DNA of 64,000 nt, from contig JAYESD010000002.1 in NCBI GenBank assembly GCA_036927565.1, forward strand, positions 141,057,167 to 141,121,166, in the 5' to 3' direction. Source of the stretch: Tuctoria greenei (taxonomy: Eukaryota; Streptophyta; Magnoliopsida; Poales; Poaceae). The notes under the pieces were generated by a model. The model was given only the letters and a program-made list of their open reading frames with translations, was not told where the DNA came from and did no database searches. The position numbers and the translations under genes are program-made. Of this stretch, positions 10,456 to 21,994 are shown piece by piece (within the stretch, counting starts at the first letter, position 1; each line of letters opens with the position of its first letter).

Positions 10456-13400
10456 ATGGAGTTGGGTCTGCGCGAGAGTCGCCTGAAGACCGACAACGAT
10501 TTGAAGAAGGTCCGGGCCCTTATGGGGTGGTCCTCGGACTTCTTCAGCCGCTCGGTCCGTGCCGGCGGAGAGCTCCCCTTTGAGAAGGAGCGCGCTGGCG
10601 AGATGGTGTACTTTTCTTCGTACGCCATGGTGGGACTGATCCCACCATTTTCTTCTTTCTTCTTGATGCTGCTAGACTTCTATGGTCTGCAGCTATACCA
10701 CCTTGGTCCCCACTCCATTCTCCTTGTGTCCATCTTTGTCCACTTCTGCGAGATGTGGGTGGGCATCCCCCCTGCGTCGAGCTCTTCCGAACCTTTTTCA
10801 CCGTTCACACCACCGGCCGGAGCAACGAGTACCTTGGCTTCTACTACTTCGTGAAGCGCAAGAAGTGCCCGTTCAAGTACCTCCGATCGTTCCCTTCCGG
10901 GAAGTGGGATGACTGGAAGAAAGATTGTATTGTCGTCAGGGTGGAAGAGCATGAGCGGTTGGAACTGCCAGACAGTCTGCCCGGCGTCGACACGTCGATA
11001 TGGAGTGAAGTCCCGGTGCTGGCGGAAGTTTTCGACCCTGTCCTGACCAGGATCCGCCGATGTGTGGAGGGAGGATTGACTCCCCAGGCGGTGTTCTGCA
11101 ACTTCCTGACCAACAGGTGGGCGCCGCTGAAGAGGAGGGAGAAGCTCGCCTGGGCCCTCAACAGCGTGATGGATGAGGACCGGGTTGAAACCGGGTTGAA
11201 GTCCGACATGGTGGGAAGACCCTGGAGTTCCACCTCAAGAAATTCCAGCACGGCATCGACGTCGACGGAGATTACTTGACTCCGCCGCCGGCCTTTCTCC
11301 CTCTGAACGTGGAAGTGGAGTTCAGCAGAGAGCTCCGGCGGAAGATGCCTGCGCTTGACGACCTTGGCGTCGTCGAGAGGAGACCAACCACCCGGGTGGT
11401 GATCCCTGGGGTGCTCGAAGATGGCTCAGTCCCTGCTCCACAGCCGAGGGTTGAAGTCATCGGCAAGGGCAAGGAGATGGCGGAGGAGCCAGAGAGTCGG
11501 AAGAGGAAGCTGCGGCATGTCGACGGAAGGTCCGTCATGCCCGCTGCTTCTACCTTGGCTCCTTCTCCACAAGGGGGAAGATCTTCTGGTGCCGTGGCGA
11601 CTGTCCCCGTCGCGGGGTCCTCCCGGAACGAGACTGTTCCTGCAGTGGGATCCTCCTGAAGTGCTTCCGTCTCCGTGGTAGAGCCCTCCGGTGGTGCTAG
11701 CTCCGGGTGTACGACTCCGGCCCCCGGGGCGGTTGGAGTCTCCAGGTCCAGGGGTTCCTCCCGATCGAGGAGAGCCTCAACTCGGGAATCTCCCGTGGCT
11801 GCGGCGAGTTCTGGGGGGCCTCCTAGAGCTCCTACGCCGACCCTGGCCAGCCCGGAACGTCCGAGAAAAAGGTTCCGCGCAAGCTGGTGCGGGAGCCTTC
11901 CAAGGTAATTTTTGATGTTTACCCTGGTTAACTTTTTAGTTGTAGTGATTGTTTGTTAATTCTATTTATCCATCCTCTGCAGTGTCCCTAAGAAAGGGGG
12001 TGAAGCTCCACCCTCGGCCACGGTTTCTGAGGCCGTGGGAGCTTCCGCTCCTGTCCTGGCTCCGCCCCAAATGGTGGCTGAGGCTGCGACAGCTCCAGCG
12101 CTGGCTGTCATGGTCATGAACCTTGACTCGTCCCCAGAACTTCCCGTGGTAGCGCCGGACCACAGGAGTGAAGACATGCCGGTGGCACTTGTCTCGGAGA
12201 TTGAAGTTCCGGGATCTTGTGCTGCAGTAATGGAAGCTCCGGCTGCAGAGCCGGAAGAAGTGATAGTCCCGGTCTCAGAGCCGGAACTCGTTGAAGCCCC
12301 GGCGATTGAACCGGAGGTGATTGAAGCTCCGGCGTGCGAGCCGGAAGTTGAGGTAGTTCCGACAGTTGAGTCGGTTACCTCCGATGCACCGGTCGCTGAG
12401 CCGGTTGTTGTTGGAGCGCCGGTCGCAGAGCCGGCGGTTGAAGAGGCGAGGGAGCTCGAGTCTCCCTCAGAAGAGGTGCCCCAATCGGAGCCAACAGTAG
12501 CTCCTGCTCCGAGGGCGACGACATCGATGGTACCTGTGGCAGAGCCAGAGTGCCTAAACGAAGTGGCCGGCCGCCTGCCTGAGGGGGCGAATGAAGACTT
12601 GGCGGCGGGGCCTTCTTCGATGGCGACTGAGGCCATCCCGGAGGAAGGCCCTAGCGCTTTGGAAGCTCAGGGTTCCGCTCTCGTAGAGTGGGACCAAATT
12701 TTTATACGTGAAGACCCGCTGGAACCAGCGGAGGAGACCCCAGCAGGTCCGGAGCCCATCCCGCTGTCGATGTCTATCGACAACGCCTGCTCCAGTCTGC
12801 GTCAGGTCCAACTGGCCTTCTTCCACGACTTCAAGGCTCTTGAAGAGGAGCGCCAAACCCTTAGGCGGTGGCGTAATCGGCTCCACTTCGAGACTAAGCT
12901 GGCGCAGTCGAGGCATGCGGATGACAAGGAGTGGATCAAGCGGGAGAAGATCCGCCTGGAGTGTTGGGAGAAGCTGCTGGATGAGAGGGAGAACATGACC
13001 CATTCCCTCGACGCTCATTCTCGGGAGTTCCATGATCAGGCCAAGGCTGCCAATGACGCGGCCAATGCTCGGTTCGAGCAGCTTGAAGCCATCAACGCAG
13101 CTCTCATCAAGCGCCGAGAGGCACTCGAAGGGAGGGAGAGACGGCTCGAAGACGAAGAGCAAAAACTCCTGGAGCTGCGGGATGACATCCTGAGAAGGGA
13201 AGAGGAGCTCGCCGAGAAAACAGCTCTGGCGGACAAGGGTCTCGAGGAGCGCACTAAGAAGTTGGAAGAGCGCTGCCTCGAGGAAGAGGAGAAGACATGG
13301 GTGCGAGGGCAGGAACTCTACGAATACGAGTGTGCCCTTGTTGCCCGGGAGAAGAAAGTGGAGGCTAGGGAGAAAGACCTGGTCGACCGTTGGAACAAGA

Positions 13401-13915
13401 TCCACCTCCGGGAGGAGGAGCTCGGAAGACTTGAGAGGCGGGTTGCTGCAAAGATTCAGCAAAACGCCAAAGAAATTGAGCGCCTCGCCCGTGAGAATTC
13501 CGAACTGACGGCGACCAAGAGATCCTTGGAAGAAGTGAAGAGCCTGAGGACAGTGGACTCCCAGCAGATTTGGGAGTTCCTGGGTAAGGCCAACGATGCG
13601 CTGACGCCGATGGGTTTCAGCCCCGTGCGCCCGGATGATCCGGAGCCGGAGCCGGACCTCGCACTGCAAGCGTTGAGCGCAGCAGGCAACAAGCTCTCCA
13701 AGGTGGGCGACGTCATCGCGGACCAACTGGAGGTCGAGGGGCAATCCCTGGCGAGGAACGTCACAGAATACGTGTTGATGTGCTACACCAGCCGGAACCC
13801 TCAATTTCCTCTGGACCCGGTGCTTGAAGGCCCCGTCGAAGGAGAAGGCGAAGCTACCCGAGCCAGCGTATCGGAGGTCGCCCAGAAGGTCGCCGAGTTC
13901 TTCCATAGGGTCTAG
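10456..13915 (+). pseudogene. Antisense spliced gene of gypsy copy 1 (Transposase_28 domain plus coiled coil), broken
   Basis: It lies on the strand opposite gag-pol. Exon 1 is 10456-11904, the intron 11905-11982 (GT...AG, 78 bp, phase 2) and exon 2 11983-13915. Exon 1 encodes a region with VGLIPPFSSFFLMLL and, later, YLGFYYFVKRKK, which I recognise as the Transposase_28 family described as 'putative gypsy type transposon'. Exon 2 encodes an acidic repeat (VEAPAIEPEV type) and then about 250 residues of heptad-rich coiled coil (EERTKKLEERCLEEEEKTW). Exon 1 is broken by a missing C in a C run (about 10768-10773; six C versus seven in the other copy), a missing base near 11212-11215 and a TGA at 11657-11659 (CGA in the other copy). 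Correcting for the two lost bases gives about 1127 codons. Function is unknown. Similar antisense extra ORFs are known in Tat-lineage elements. Confidence 0.8.
11905..11982 (+). other. Intron of the antisense gene, copy 1
   Basis: The donor is AAG|GTAATTTT and the acceptor CTCTGCAG|TG, with a pyrimidine-rich stretch before it. An in-frame TAA overlaps the donor, so retention ends the protein. Removal joins exon 1 to exon 2 in frame. The copy at 44102-44179 has the same length, sites and phase. Confidence 0.78.
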
Positions 13916-15175
13916 GATCATCTCTTTAGCTCCCGCTTTTATTTTCTCTTCTTCCTCAATTTTGTACTCCCTTGTCTCCAGATGTAATCTCCTGTCTCCA
14001 GATAAATGAAATCCCCAAATTTTTGCGAATTTCATTTTTTGTCTTCAACATCTTTATCTTCTCTTGGCCCCCTGGTAGATGTACACAATTTGATTGTGAA
14101 CATGTACCAAAAGGATACTGAGTTTTGTTGAAGACGAATTTGCTTCGAACTTGTAGAATTTGGTTCCGAAGTCTTTGATAGTGAAGGTCCCCTGAAGTTG
14201 TCGGAGCTTAGAAGCTCCGGTACTGTCCATCGCTGGAGGTTAGTAGCTCCGGCAATAGCTTCTATCAACACGTAGAGCGTCGATAGTTAGTACTCCAAGG
14301 TGTCGGAGCTTAGTAGCTTCGGCAATGACCTTTAGCAACACTTGGTAAGTTGGCAACGGACTCCATGTACGGGGTCTTCTCACCATCTTTTACTCAGCGC
14401 CTATGGTAGACCCCCTTGAGGGGGTCGGAGCTTGGTTAGCTCCGGCTTTTCTCCATCAACGTATATTTTGTTTTTCCTACACACTTAAGCCAAGAAAAAC
14501 GATAAAATTTGTTCCTTGTCTATAATTTCATCGCGTCTTACGATTCTCAAGTAAATTTTAAGTTGAACGCGATTTTAAATACAACTGGAAGCGTTGTCTT
14601 TTCTCTTAGATCCAACTGTCCATGGACCCGCCTTACTTTGGCCTGCCGGGGTGTAGGTAGAGTGGCGTACTTAGGGTGCTTGACCAGGCTAAGTCGATAG
14701 CACACTCCGGCCCTAGATTGGCTTGGCGGCTTTCAGGCGAGTTGGTCATAAACGATATTTAAATCCAAGAGTTCTGACAATTCAACTCGAGTCGTATATA
14801 AACTGGTCAAACTAAAATTTCTTAAGAATTGCACGTTTCTGTTATAGACAAGAAAGAGAAAAATAAAAATATCGAGCCTGCACAAAATGAATGCACGTGG
14901 AGTCTATTTCACATGAAGATGTCTTTCATTATAGGTCTAGGGTATAGGGGAAACAAGTACATTCTTAGGGTACGGGACCAGGCCAAGTGTGCTTGGTTTC
15001 TCGTTTGACCCAGGGTAGTTAGCCACGCTTTTAGTCCGGGGACTGTAACAAGTGCTCCTTGAGCTTTACAGACCTTTCGGAAAAGGTCCGGCTGCTCTCC
15101 CGGAGGAACTACCCGACTCTGTACAATGACTCTATAACATACATCTCAAGTTACTCAAGACTCACCTCCGTGGAA
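13916..15175. other. Non-coding spacer of copy 1 between convergent antisense gene and pol
   Basis: No convincing frame on either strand. Bases 13920-14050 look like the 3' UTR of the antisense gene. Bases 14180-14460 hold repeated CGGAGCTTAG/AGCTCCGG motifs like those in the LTR U3. The stretch is conserved almost base for base at 46113-47372. Confidence 0.6.
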
Positions 15176-18100
15176 TTAAGTGTAGAACTTACGGAGGTGC
15201 TCGATGTTCCAAGGATTTGGGAGAGGTGTCCCATCCTTAGTAGCCAAGCGAACGCTTCCGGGACGGGATACTTTGATCACTCGGAAGGGCCCCTCCCATC
15301 CGGGGGAATGTTTGTTTAGCCCTTCTCTGGATAGTATTCTCCGTAGCACCAGATCGCCTTCCTCGAGCTGTCGGTTGTGTACATGCCGCTGGTGATAACG
15401 CCGTAGAGCCTGGCGATATCTGGCATTCCGAACAGCTGCTTGGCACCTTCCCTCCTCGAGGAGGTCTAGGTCTTCACGCCGGAGCTGGTCCTGCGCGGCT
15501 TCGTCGAAGGTCCGGACTCGGAGCGAACCCATGGTGATTTCCAGAGGAAGGATTGCTTCAGCTCCGTACACCAGAAAGAAGGGTGTTTCTCCGGTTGACC
15601 GGTTTGGAGAAGTCTTGTTGGCCCATAGAGTGGGCGGAAGCTCTTCGATCCAATTGGCTCCGTGCTTTTTCAAACGCTCATAGGTGCGCGTTTTGAGTCC
15701 TTTAAGGATTTCTGCATTTGCTCTCTCAGCTTGGCCATTGCTGGCGGGATGAGCTACGGAAGCGTAGCAAACCTATATGCCGAGGTCTTCGCAATACCCT
15801 TGGAATGCGGAGCTTGTGAATTGAGTCTCATTATCAGTGATGATCTTGTTTGGGACTCCGAATCTGCTTACAATGGATTGCAGAAAGTTGATAGCAGATT
15901 GCTTGTTGATCATCACAACTGTAGTTGCTTCCGGCCACTTGGTGAACTTGTCGATGGCGACGTACAGGAACTTGTAACCTCCGACGGCTCTTGGGAAGGG
16001 TCCCAAGATGTCCATCCCCCACACAGCGAAGGGCCATGTAGGAGGTATCATTTGTAAGGGCTGAGCGGGTGTATGAATTTGCCTTGCATGAAATTGGCAT
16101 GCTTCGCATTTCTTTACCAGCTCAGTGGCATCCTGGAGCGCTGTAGGCCAGTAGAAGCCATGCCGGAAGGCTTTTCCGACCAGCGTGCGGGAAGATGCGT
16201 GGTTCCCACACTCGCCTCCATGGATTTCTGCGAGAAGCTCGCAGCCTTCTTCCCTTGTGATGCACCGCATTAGGATGCCGTTGGCACCGCGCCGGTAGAG
16301 ATCCCCTTCTACCAGTGTGTATCTTTTAGCCAATCTGACTACCCGGTCAGCGGATACATCATCGTCAGGAAGGATGTTGTCTTTCAAGTAGTTCCGGATC
16401 TCCGAGATCCATGCATCGGAACTGACTTGAGCATTTGAGTCTTGCGTGCTGGGTTACTCGGAGCTTCCGGCAGCACCTACGACCCTTGATGGCTGCCATG
16501 GTAACAGGGCCATCGGGACCGTCAGCTTCGGGATGCTGATCTCGCCCCCTTCGTTCAGTTCGGCAGGCTGAACTGTGGGTTTTGAAAACCTCCGGACAAA
16601 GATTCCGTCAGGAGCTGGAGCTCTGGTTGACGCTTTGGTCGAGAGTTCGTCAGCTTCAGCATTGTGGGCACGCTGAACATGGTTGAGGTCTAGGACTTCA
16701 AAGTCCTTCTGAAGCCTCTGGACTTCAAGGAGGTAAGCAGCTAGCTAGAGATTATTGCAGGAGCATTCACCCTTCACCTGCTTGATGATGAGCTGTGAAT
16801 CTCTTTTGACCAGCAGTTGCTTGAAACCGTATGACAGTGCCACCTTTAGCCCGCAGATGAGTGCTTCATACTCCGCCATGTTGTTGGTTGCCTTGAAGTC
16901 AAGGTGTACCATGTATTTTACCTTCTCCCCAGTCGGTGCAAGGAGAAGGATTCCAGCACCGGTCCCCTGCTTCTGCATGGAGCCATCGAAGTAAAGAGTC
17001 CAATGAGGCTCGGTGAAGGTTGGAACTTGATGTTCCATCTTCTGCTTGCTGGGGCCCCCAGGGTTTGATGGAGAGGGAATCCATTCCGCCACGAAATCTG
17101 CCAACGCTTGACTCTTGATTGCTTGTCTTGAAATAAATTCGAGATCGAATTCAGCCAATTCCGCTGCCCACTTTGCAATATTCCCAGTTGAATTGGGATT
17201 ATGCAGGATCGCTCGAAGTGGATAAGAGGTCACCACCGAGACTTTGTGAGCTTGGAAGTAGTGTCGGAGCTTCCTAGAGGCAATAAGAACTGCATAAAGC
17301 AGCTTATGCACCTCTAGGTATCGAGTCTTGGCATCATGTAATACTTCACTAATGAAGTATACTGGACGTTGAATGGTCCGGACCCTCCCGGAGGGGTCCG
17401 GAGCTTCCTCTCTATTGATCCGGATCCTGTCGGAGGAGTCCAGATTCTCTTCAGGGACCTCCGGGTTCTGGCTGGAGGAACCTGGAGCTTCTTCAGAAAT
17501 GACTTGGACCCTCTCGGAGGGGTCTGAGTCTTCTGAAGTGACTTCTTGTGGATTTGAGTCTGGGAGCTGGGACCCAGACTAACTTTCAGGGACCTCCGGA
17601 CCCTCCCGAAGGGGTCTGGATTCCTGATTATGGGTTAGTTCTGGTCTCTCTGCAACCAGAACCATACTGACAACCTCGTCAGTAGCTGAAATGTAAAGTA
17701 GCAAGGGCTCACCAGGGTTTGGAGCTACCAGAATTGGTAGGGTAGTGAGGAACTGTTTCAGCTCCTGGAACGCCTTCTCTGCTTCTTCGGACCATTGGAA
17801 TGGTACAGACTTCCTCAACAACTTGAAGAAGGGGAGCGCCCGTTCCGCCAGTCTTGATATGAACCGACTGAGGGCAGCTAGACACCCAGTTAACTTTTGG
17901 ACGTCTTTGATGCGGGTTGGTGGCCGCATCTCTTCAATGGCTTTTATCTTCGCCGGATTAGCTTCTATGCCCCGGTGACTTACCAGGAACCCCAGAAGTT
18001 TTCCGGAGCTAACCCCGAAGACACACTTGTCTGGGTTTAGCTTCGTGCGGGTGGCCCGCAGCTTGTTGAAGACAGCCTGCAAGGTGTCCAAGAGGGACTC

Positions 18101-18718
18101 CTTATTCTTGACCTTGACCACGATGTCATCGACGTACACTTCCACTATATCTCTGATGAGTTCTTCAAAAGTTTTGTACATAGCTCGTACAAAAGTTGAA
18201 GCTGCATTGTTGAGACCAAATGGCATGGCTGTGTAACAATACAATCCATCTACTGTGATGAAGGAAGTATGCTCTTCATCCTCCCTAGACATCCTGATTT
18301 GATGATACCCAGAATATGCGTCTAGGAAACACAGTAACTCACACCCAGAGGTGGAATCCACTATCTGATCTATTCTAGGTAGTGAAAATGGATCTTTTGG
18401 ACATGCCTTATTCAGTGTGGTGTAGTCGATGCACATCCGAAGCTTCCCGCCGGCCTTGGGCACAACGACTGGGTTTGCCAGCCATTTTGGATGGAAGACT
18501 TCTCGGATGAATCCGGCTTCGAGCAAATTCTTCACTTCTTGTCGGATGAAGTTCTGTCGCTCTACGGATTGCTTCCGAGGCTTCTGATGCACAGGCCGAG
18601 CATCGGGGTAAATCTTCAGATTGTGCTCAATCACTTCCCTAGGGATCCCAGGCATTTGTGACAGTTGCCAGGCAAACACGTCAACATTAGCCTGGAGGAA
18701 AGTGATGAGCGCGAGTTC
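15176..18718 (-). pseudogene. pol of gypsy copy 1 (RT, two RNases H, integrase), four stops
   Basis: The frame follows the gag-pro TAG (18719-18721) in the same reading frame. RT with VYVDD is at about 18125-18136, RNase H and the second RNase H follow (16745-17560), then integrase with zinc finger (NHASSRT...CEACQF) and catalytic core. Stops are at 17579-17581 (TAG, GAG in the intact copy), 16745-16747 (TAG, CAG), 16454-16456 (TAA, CAA) and 15773-15775 (TAG, CAG). The second catalytic aspartate is followed by NET instead of NGT. Pol from this copy cannot be full length. Confidence 0.9.
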
Positions 18719-21118
18719 CTATTTGTCGTTCAACCCTACCGATATGCGGGTGGTTGGAGCGGCATCGGAACCAGTTTGGACGACCTTGACGGGAATGTCG
18801 GTGTCGCCGCTTGGCTGCACACGTGGTGCAGAGGTTGAGCCCCGTTGACGAATGCTCGGGGGTTTTGGAGCTTGCTCCTGTCTGGAGTCCTCCTCTTGCG
18901 CCGTGGTTAATGCATGGAGCTCCTCCAGAGCAGTTACCCCGGCGGTGCGATCTCCGCGGATCCGGAGAACGCCTACTGGTGTTGGCATCTTCATCACCAA
19001 GTATCCGTAATGAGCAGCTGCCATAAATTTGTATAAGGTAGGTCTACCCAAGATGGCGTTGAATGGTAAGTTGATCTGAGCGACGTCGAAGACCAACTTC
19101 TCGGTGCGATACTTCTCCCATGTCCCGAAGGTAACGGGGAGAGTTATAGCTCCGAGTGGAGTAATGGCCCCCGGACCTACTCCGGAGAAAGGTCGAGAGG
19201 GCTGGATATCCGAAGGTCGGAGCTGAAGCTTGGTAAAAGCTTCAAAGCTTATGAGGTTCAGCCCTGAACCTCCGTCCACCATAACATGATGGAGCTGGAT
19301 GTTATTAATGGTAGGAGATACCATCAAAGGTAATTGTCCAGCTCCGACCATGCTTCGAGGACAGTCCGAAGCATCAAAAGTGATGGATATGTCCATCCAC
19401 TTTCGATGTGGCTCCGGTCTAGCTGTAGGAGCTACAGTGGCCATATCCCGCCGCATAGTCTTAATGACGCGACGGGAGGTGATGTCCCATGACCCACCAA
19501 AAATGGTGTTCATGGTTTTCCGACGCTCGTTGTCAGAGACGTCAGAGTCGTTGTCGACGGAGGTGTAGATGGCCTTCAGGACCTTTTTGGGATCCTGAAA
19601 CCCTAACTCCTCTTCAGCCGGAGCTTCGTCGACCTTCTGTTTTCCTTCCCTCTTTCGAAAAGGAGATCCTTCCCAGCGCTTGCTGTAGCGCTCGGCAAGG
19701 TTTTGGACCTCCCGGCAGTCTTCCAAACCGTGGCTGCCCGTTTTGTGAATGGGACACCACACTTTGGGTTTGCCACCATCTTCGGGAGACGGTCGAGGTC
19801 GCTTCTCAGGGCGTGGCCCCCGGCCACCAGGAGTTGCAGTAGCTGCAACGTTGGATGTGCCGGCCGACGGCTTCTTCTTGCCGTGGGTCTTCTTTTTCTT
19901 CTTGCCTCCCTCGGAGGTAGCAACTTCTTCTTTAGAGGATTTCTTGTGATCCTCCGAGGCTGGTTTGGAGTGCATTTCACGGCCCTCCGCAGCTCTGGCA
20001 CATTTGTCTGCCAGGCTGAAGAGTTCCATAACGCTGGTGATCTCTTTGATCGCCAGCTTCTCCAACATCTTCTTGTCCCGTACGCCCTGTTTGAATGCCA
20101 CAATGACAGAAGCGCTTGAGATAGAAGGGATTGTGTTGCGTACCTGAGAGAACCTCTGGATGAAGGACCGCAAAGATTCTCCCCCTTTTTGCACGACCGC
20201 AAAAAGATCCAGTTCAGTGTCTGGTCGGGTGTATGAACTCCTGAAGTCGGCAGTGAACTGACGGCACAACTCTTCCCAACTGTCGATAGAGATGGGTGGA
20301 AGGCTCATAAACCAGGACCTGGCAGTCCCGGTTAAGGCCACTGGAAAGTAGTTGGCCATTACAGCCTCGTTTCCTCCAGCTGCCAAGATTGCAGTGGAGT
20401 ATATCTGAAGGAATTCAGCGGGATTGACAGTCCCGTCGAATTTTTCCAGCAGGTGTGGCCAGAACTTCTGTGGCCATCTAACCATGCGCAGGTGCATGGC
20501 TAGGGCTGAACAGCCTCCTCCTACTCCTTCCAGAGTAGAAAGGTCCTGAGCTTCCCGTCTTTCACGAGCACGCTTGATGTGGACACGGCCATCCTGTTGG
20601 CGGTATCGGCGATCCAACTCCGCCCGGAGGTCATGAGTTGAAAGCCTAGATACCGTATGGGTACGTCGTGCCCCGAAGGGAAACGATGTCACCTGCTGTG
20701 ACGCAGAACGTCTCCTATTGTTGGAGACGTGCGGACCAAGTCTCCCAGACAAAGTCCACCGCTGCGACGGGGCTCGTCCGGAAGGAGGAGGCCCTTGGTT
20801 GTTGAGGCGTTCGGCCGCTGCTGCGACCAAATGCTCCACATCGGCCCTCCACTGCTCCATTGCATCTCGAGATGCGTCCGGAGGTGGTGGTCGTTGGAGA
20901 AGAGCACGCGCTGCATGGAGCGCATGTTCCGGGTTGTCATGACTTGCTGACGCAGTCAGTGACGCCGGAGCACCATCACGTTGTCCAGCACGATTCGCCC
21001 GAGAAGACGGTGGTGGTGGGAGAGTGGCTCCTGCTGGTGGCTGCCTGTTGGAGGGATTGCCCTCAACAGCTTGAACAGCAGGTTGGCCATTGGATGATCC
21101 AGCCGCGGAGTTCACCAT
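18719..21118 (-). CDS. gag-pro: gag-protease polyprotein of gypsy copy 1
   Basis: A 799-residue frame from the ATG at 21118, the same length as copy A. The open frame also runs backward into the LTR to 21313, but that part would not be in the gag start context. It has a disordered N-terminus, a capsid-type Retrotrans_gag region (WFMSLPPISIDSWEELCRQF), a Lys-rich stretch, the CPIHKTGSHGLEDC knuckle and VDGGSGLNLI of the protease. It ends ...LNDK and TAG, with pol continuing in frame. This copy could still supply Gag in trans. Confidence 0.9.
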   Translation of the reverse strand: MVNSAAGSSNGQPAVQAVEGNPSNRQPPAGATLPPPPSSRANRAGQRDGAPASLTASASHDNPEHALHAARALLQRPPPPDASRDAMEQWRADVEHLVAAAAERLNNQGPPPSGRAPSQRWTLSGRLGPHVSNNRRRSASQQVTSFPFGARRTHTVSRLSTHDLRAELDRRYRQQDGRVHIKRARERREAQDLSTLEGVGGGCSALAMHLRMVRWPQKFWPHLLEKFDGTVNPAEFLQIYSTAILAAGGNEAVMANYFPVALTGTARSWFMSLPPISIDSWEELCRQFTADFRSSYTRPDTELDLFAVVQKGGESLRSFIQRFSQVRNTIPSISSASVIVAFKQGVRDKKMLEKLAIKEITSVMELFSLADKCARAAEGREMHSKPASEDHKKSSKEEVATSEGGKKKKKTHGKKKPSAGTSNVAATATPGGRGPRPEKRPRPSPEDGGKPKVWCPIHKTGSHGLEDCREVQNLAERYSKRWEGSPFRKREGKQKVDEAPAEEELGFQDPKKVLKAIYTSVDNDSDVSDNERRKTMNTIFGGSWDITSRRVIKTMRRDMATVAPTARPEPHRKWMDISITFDASDCPRSMVGAGQLPLMVSPTINNIQLHHVMVDGGSGLNLISFEAFTKLQLRPSDIQPSRPFSGVGPGAITPLGAITLPVTFGTWEKYRTEKLVFDVAQINLPFNAILGRPTLYKFMAAAHYGYLVMKMPTPVGVLRIRGDRTAGVTALEELHALTTAQEEDSRQEQAPKPPSIRQRGSTSAPRVQPSGDTDIPVKVVQTGSDAAPTTRISVGLNDK

Positions 21119-21138
21119 TCTCGAAAATCTGAGGCGCT

Positions 21139-21156
21139 CCCCTACCTGGCGCGCCA
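21139..21156 (-). other. primer-binding site of copy 1
   Basis: The minus strand two bases inside the 5' LTR reads TGGCGCGCCAGGTAGGGG, the same as copy A. It contains the palindrome GGCGCGCC. The tRNA was not identified. Confidence 0.7.
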
Positions 21157-21158
21157 AC

Positions 21159-21989
21159 TGTCGACTGTTGGAGTCGGCAGATCTCCTGACACAGCTAAAG
21201 TGTCGAAGGAGTTCGTAGTTCGGTGTGGGCGCGTGGAGACTCAAGAAGGTGAATTGCGGTTTAACACTGGAGACACTAGGATTTACGTGGTTCGGGCCGC
21301 CTGATCGTAACACCCTACTCCACGGGGATGTTGATGTTGTATTGGCTTATCACGTATGATCTACCGTCCGTGTCTCTCCCCTCCTGTGTATCGTCGGCCT
21401 GTCCTTTTATAGTACAAAGACAGGCCGTTACAAGCTACCTGGCCCGACATGTGGCCCTGGCGGTTACTAGTATTGATACACGATTAATTGTTGTTAATGA
21501 TCCTGTAACGGGCTTCGACAGTGCCGTTACAGGCGTTAAGATCGTCCGTTTAAGTGTCATTAATATGGCATTAATGACATTTAAACAGGTCTTGAAATCC
21601 TTGGCTCTCCTTTGAAGATCCGGAGCAGTTACAAGGTCTCCCGGAGGTTAGAGGCGGCTTGCTCCGATGTTTAGACATGTGGCAGCTCCGGAGCTTGCTG
21701 CGGGAAGCAGGAAGCTCCGGGGCTACTTGACACGTGTCAGGTCCAGAGCTTCTCTCGGTCAGGGGTTAGGTCCGGAGGTATCGTTTCGGTACTCAGTCCG
21801 GTGCTTCCCCCTTGTGGGCGGTAGCTCCGGTTTGGTAGTACACGTGGCGACCTAGGGATTAACCATGTTGGAAAAGCTGGTCCGGTCATGTCTGACAAGT
21901 GGGCCTCCGAGGGTATTCAACTCGAGTAGTCGTCCTTCCCCTGAGATCTTTGTAATCTCAGGGGGTGTACGGTTTTTAGGGTACCGACA
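21159..21989 (-). repeat. 5' LTR of gypsy copy 1 (831 bp)
   Basis: TGTCGACTGTTGG...GGTACCGACA. TATA at about 21403-21412 lies between perfect arms GGCCTGTC (21396-21403) and GACAGGCC (21419-21426). In element orientation U3 is on the right, so transcription starts about 21390 and runs left through R/U5 into gag. It is followed by GCTGC, the right target-site duplication. Confidence 0.95.
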
Positions 21990-21994
21990 GCTGC

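Larger units (their letters stand above)
9093..21989 (-). mobile_element. Complete Ty3/gypsy Tat-lineage element, copy 1 (12.9 kb)
   Basis: Two 831-bp LTRs (9093-9923 and 21159-21989) in the same orientation are flanked by a perfect 5-bp duplication GCTGC (9088-9092 and 21990-21994). In element orientation (right to left) the order is 5' LTR, primer-binding site, gag-pro, TAG, pol, about 1.3 kb of non-coding DNA, an antisense gene (plus strand), polypurine tract, 3' LTR. By eye the LTRs differ at about 16 positions (about 1.9%), so the insertion is not the newest but is geologically recent. Pol and the antisense gene are broken; gag-pro is open. Confidence 0.95.

Noticed and set aside
12554..14035. 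493-codon minus-strand frame opposite the coiled-coil exon
   Set aside because: Heptad-rich, GC-rich coding sequence commonly leaves the opposite strand open. The plus strand has the intron, repeats and coiled coil that make sense; the minus frame has none.
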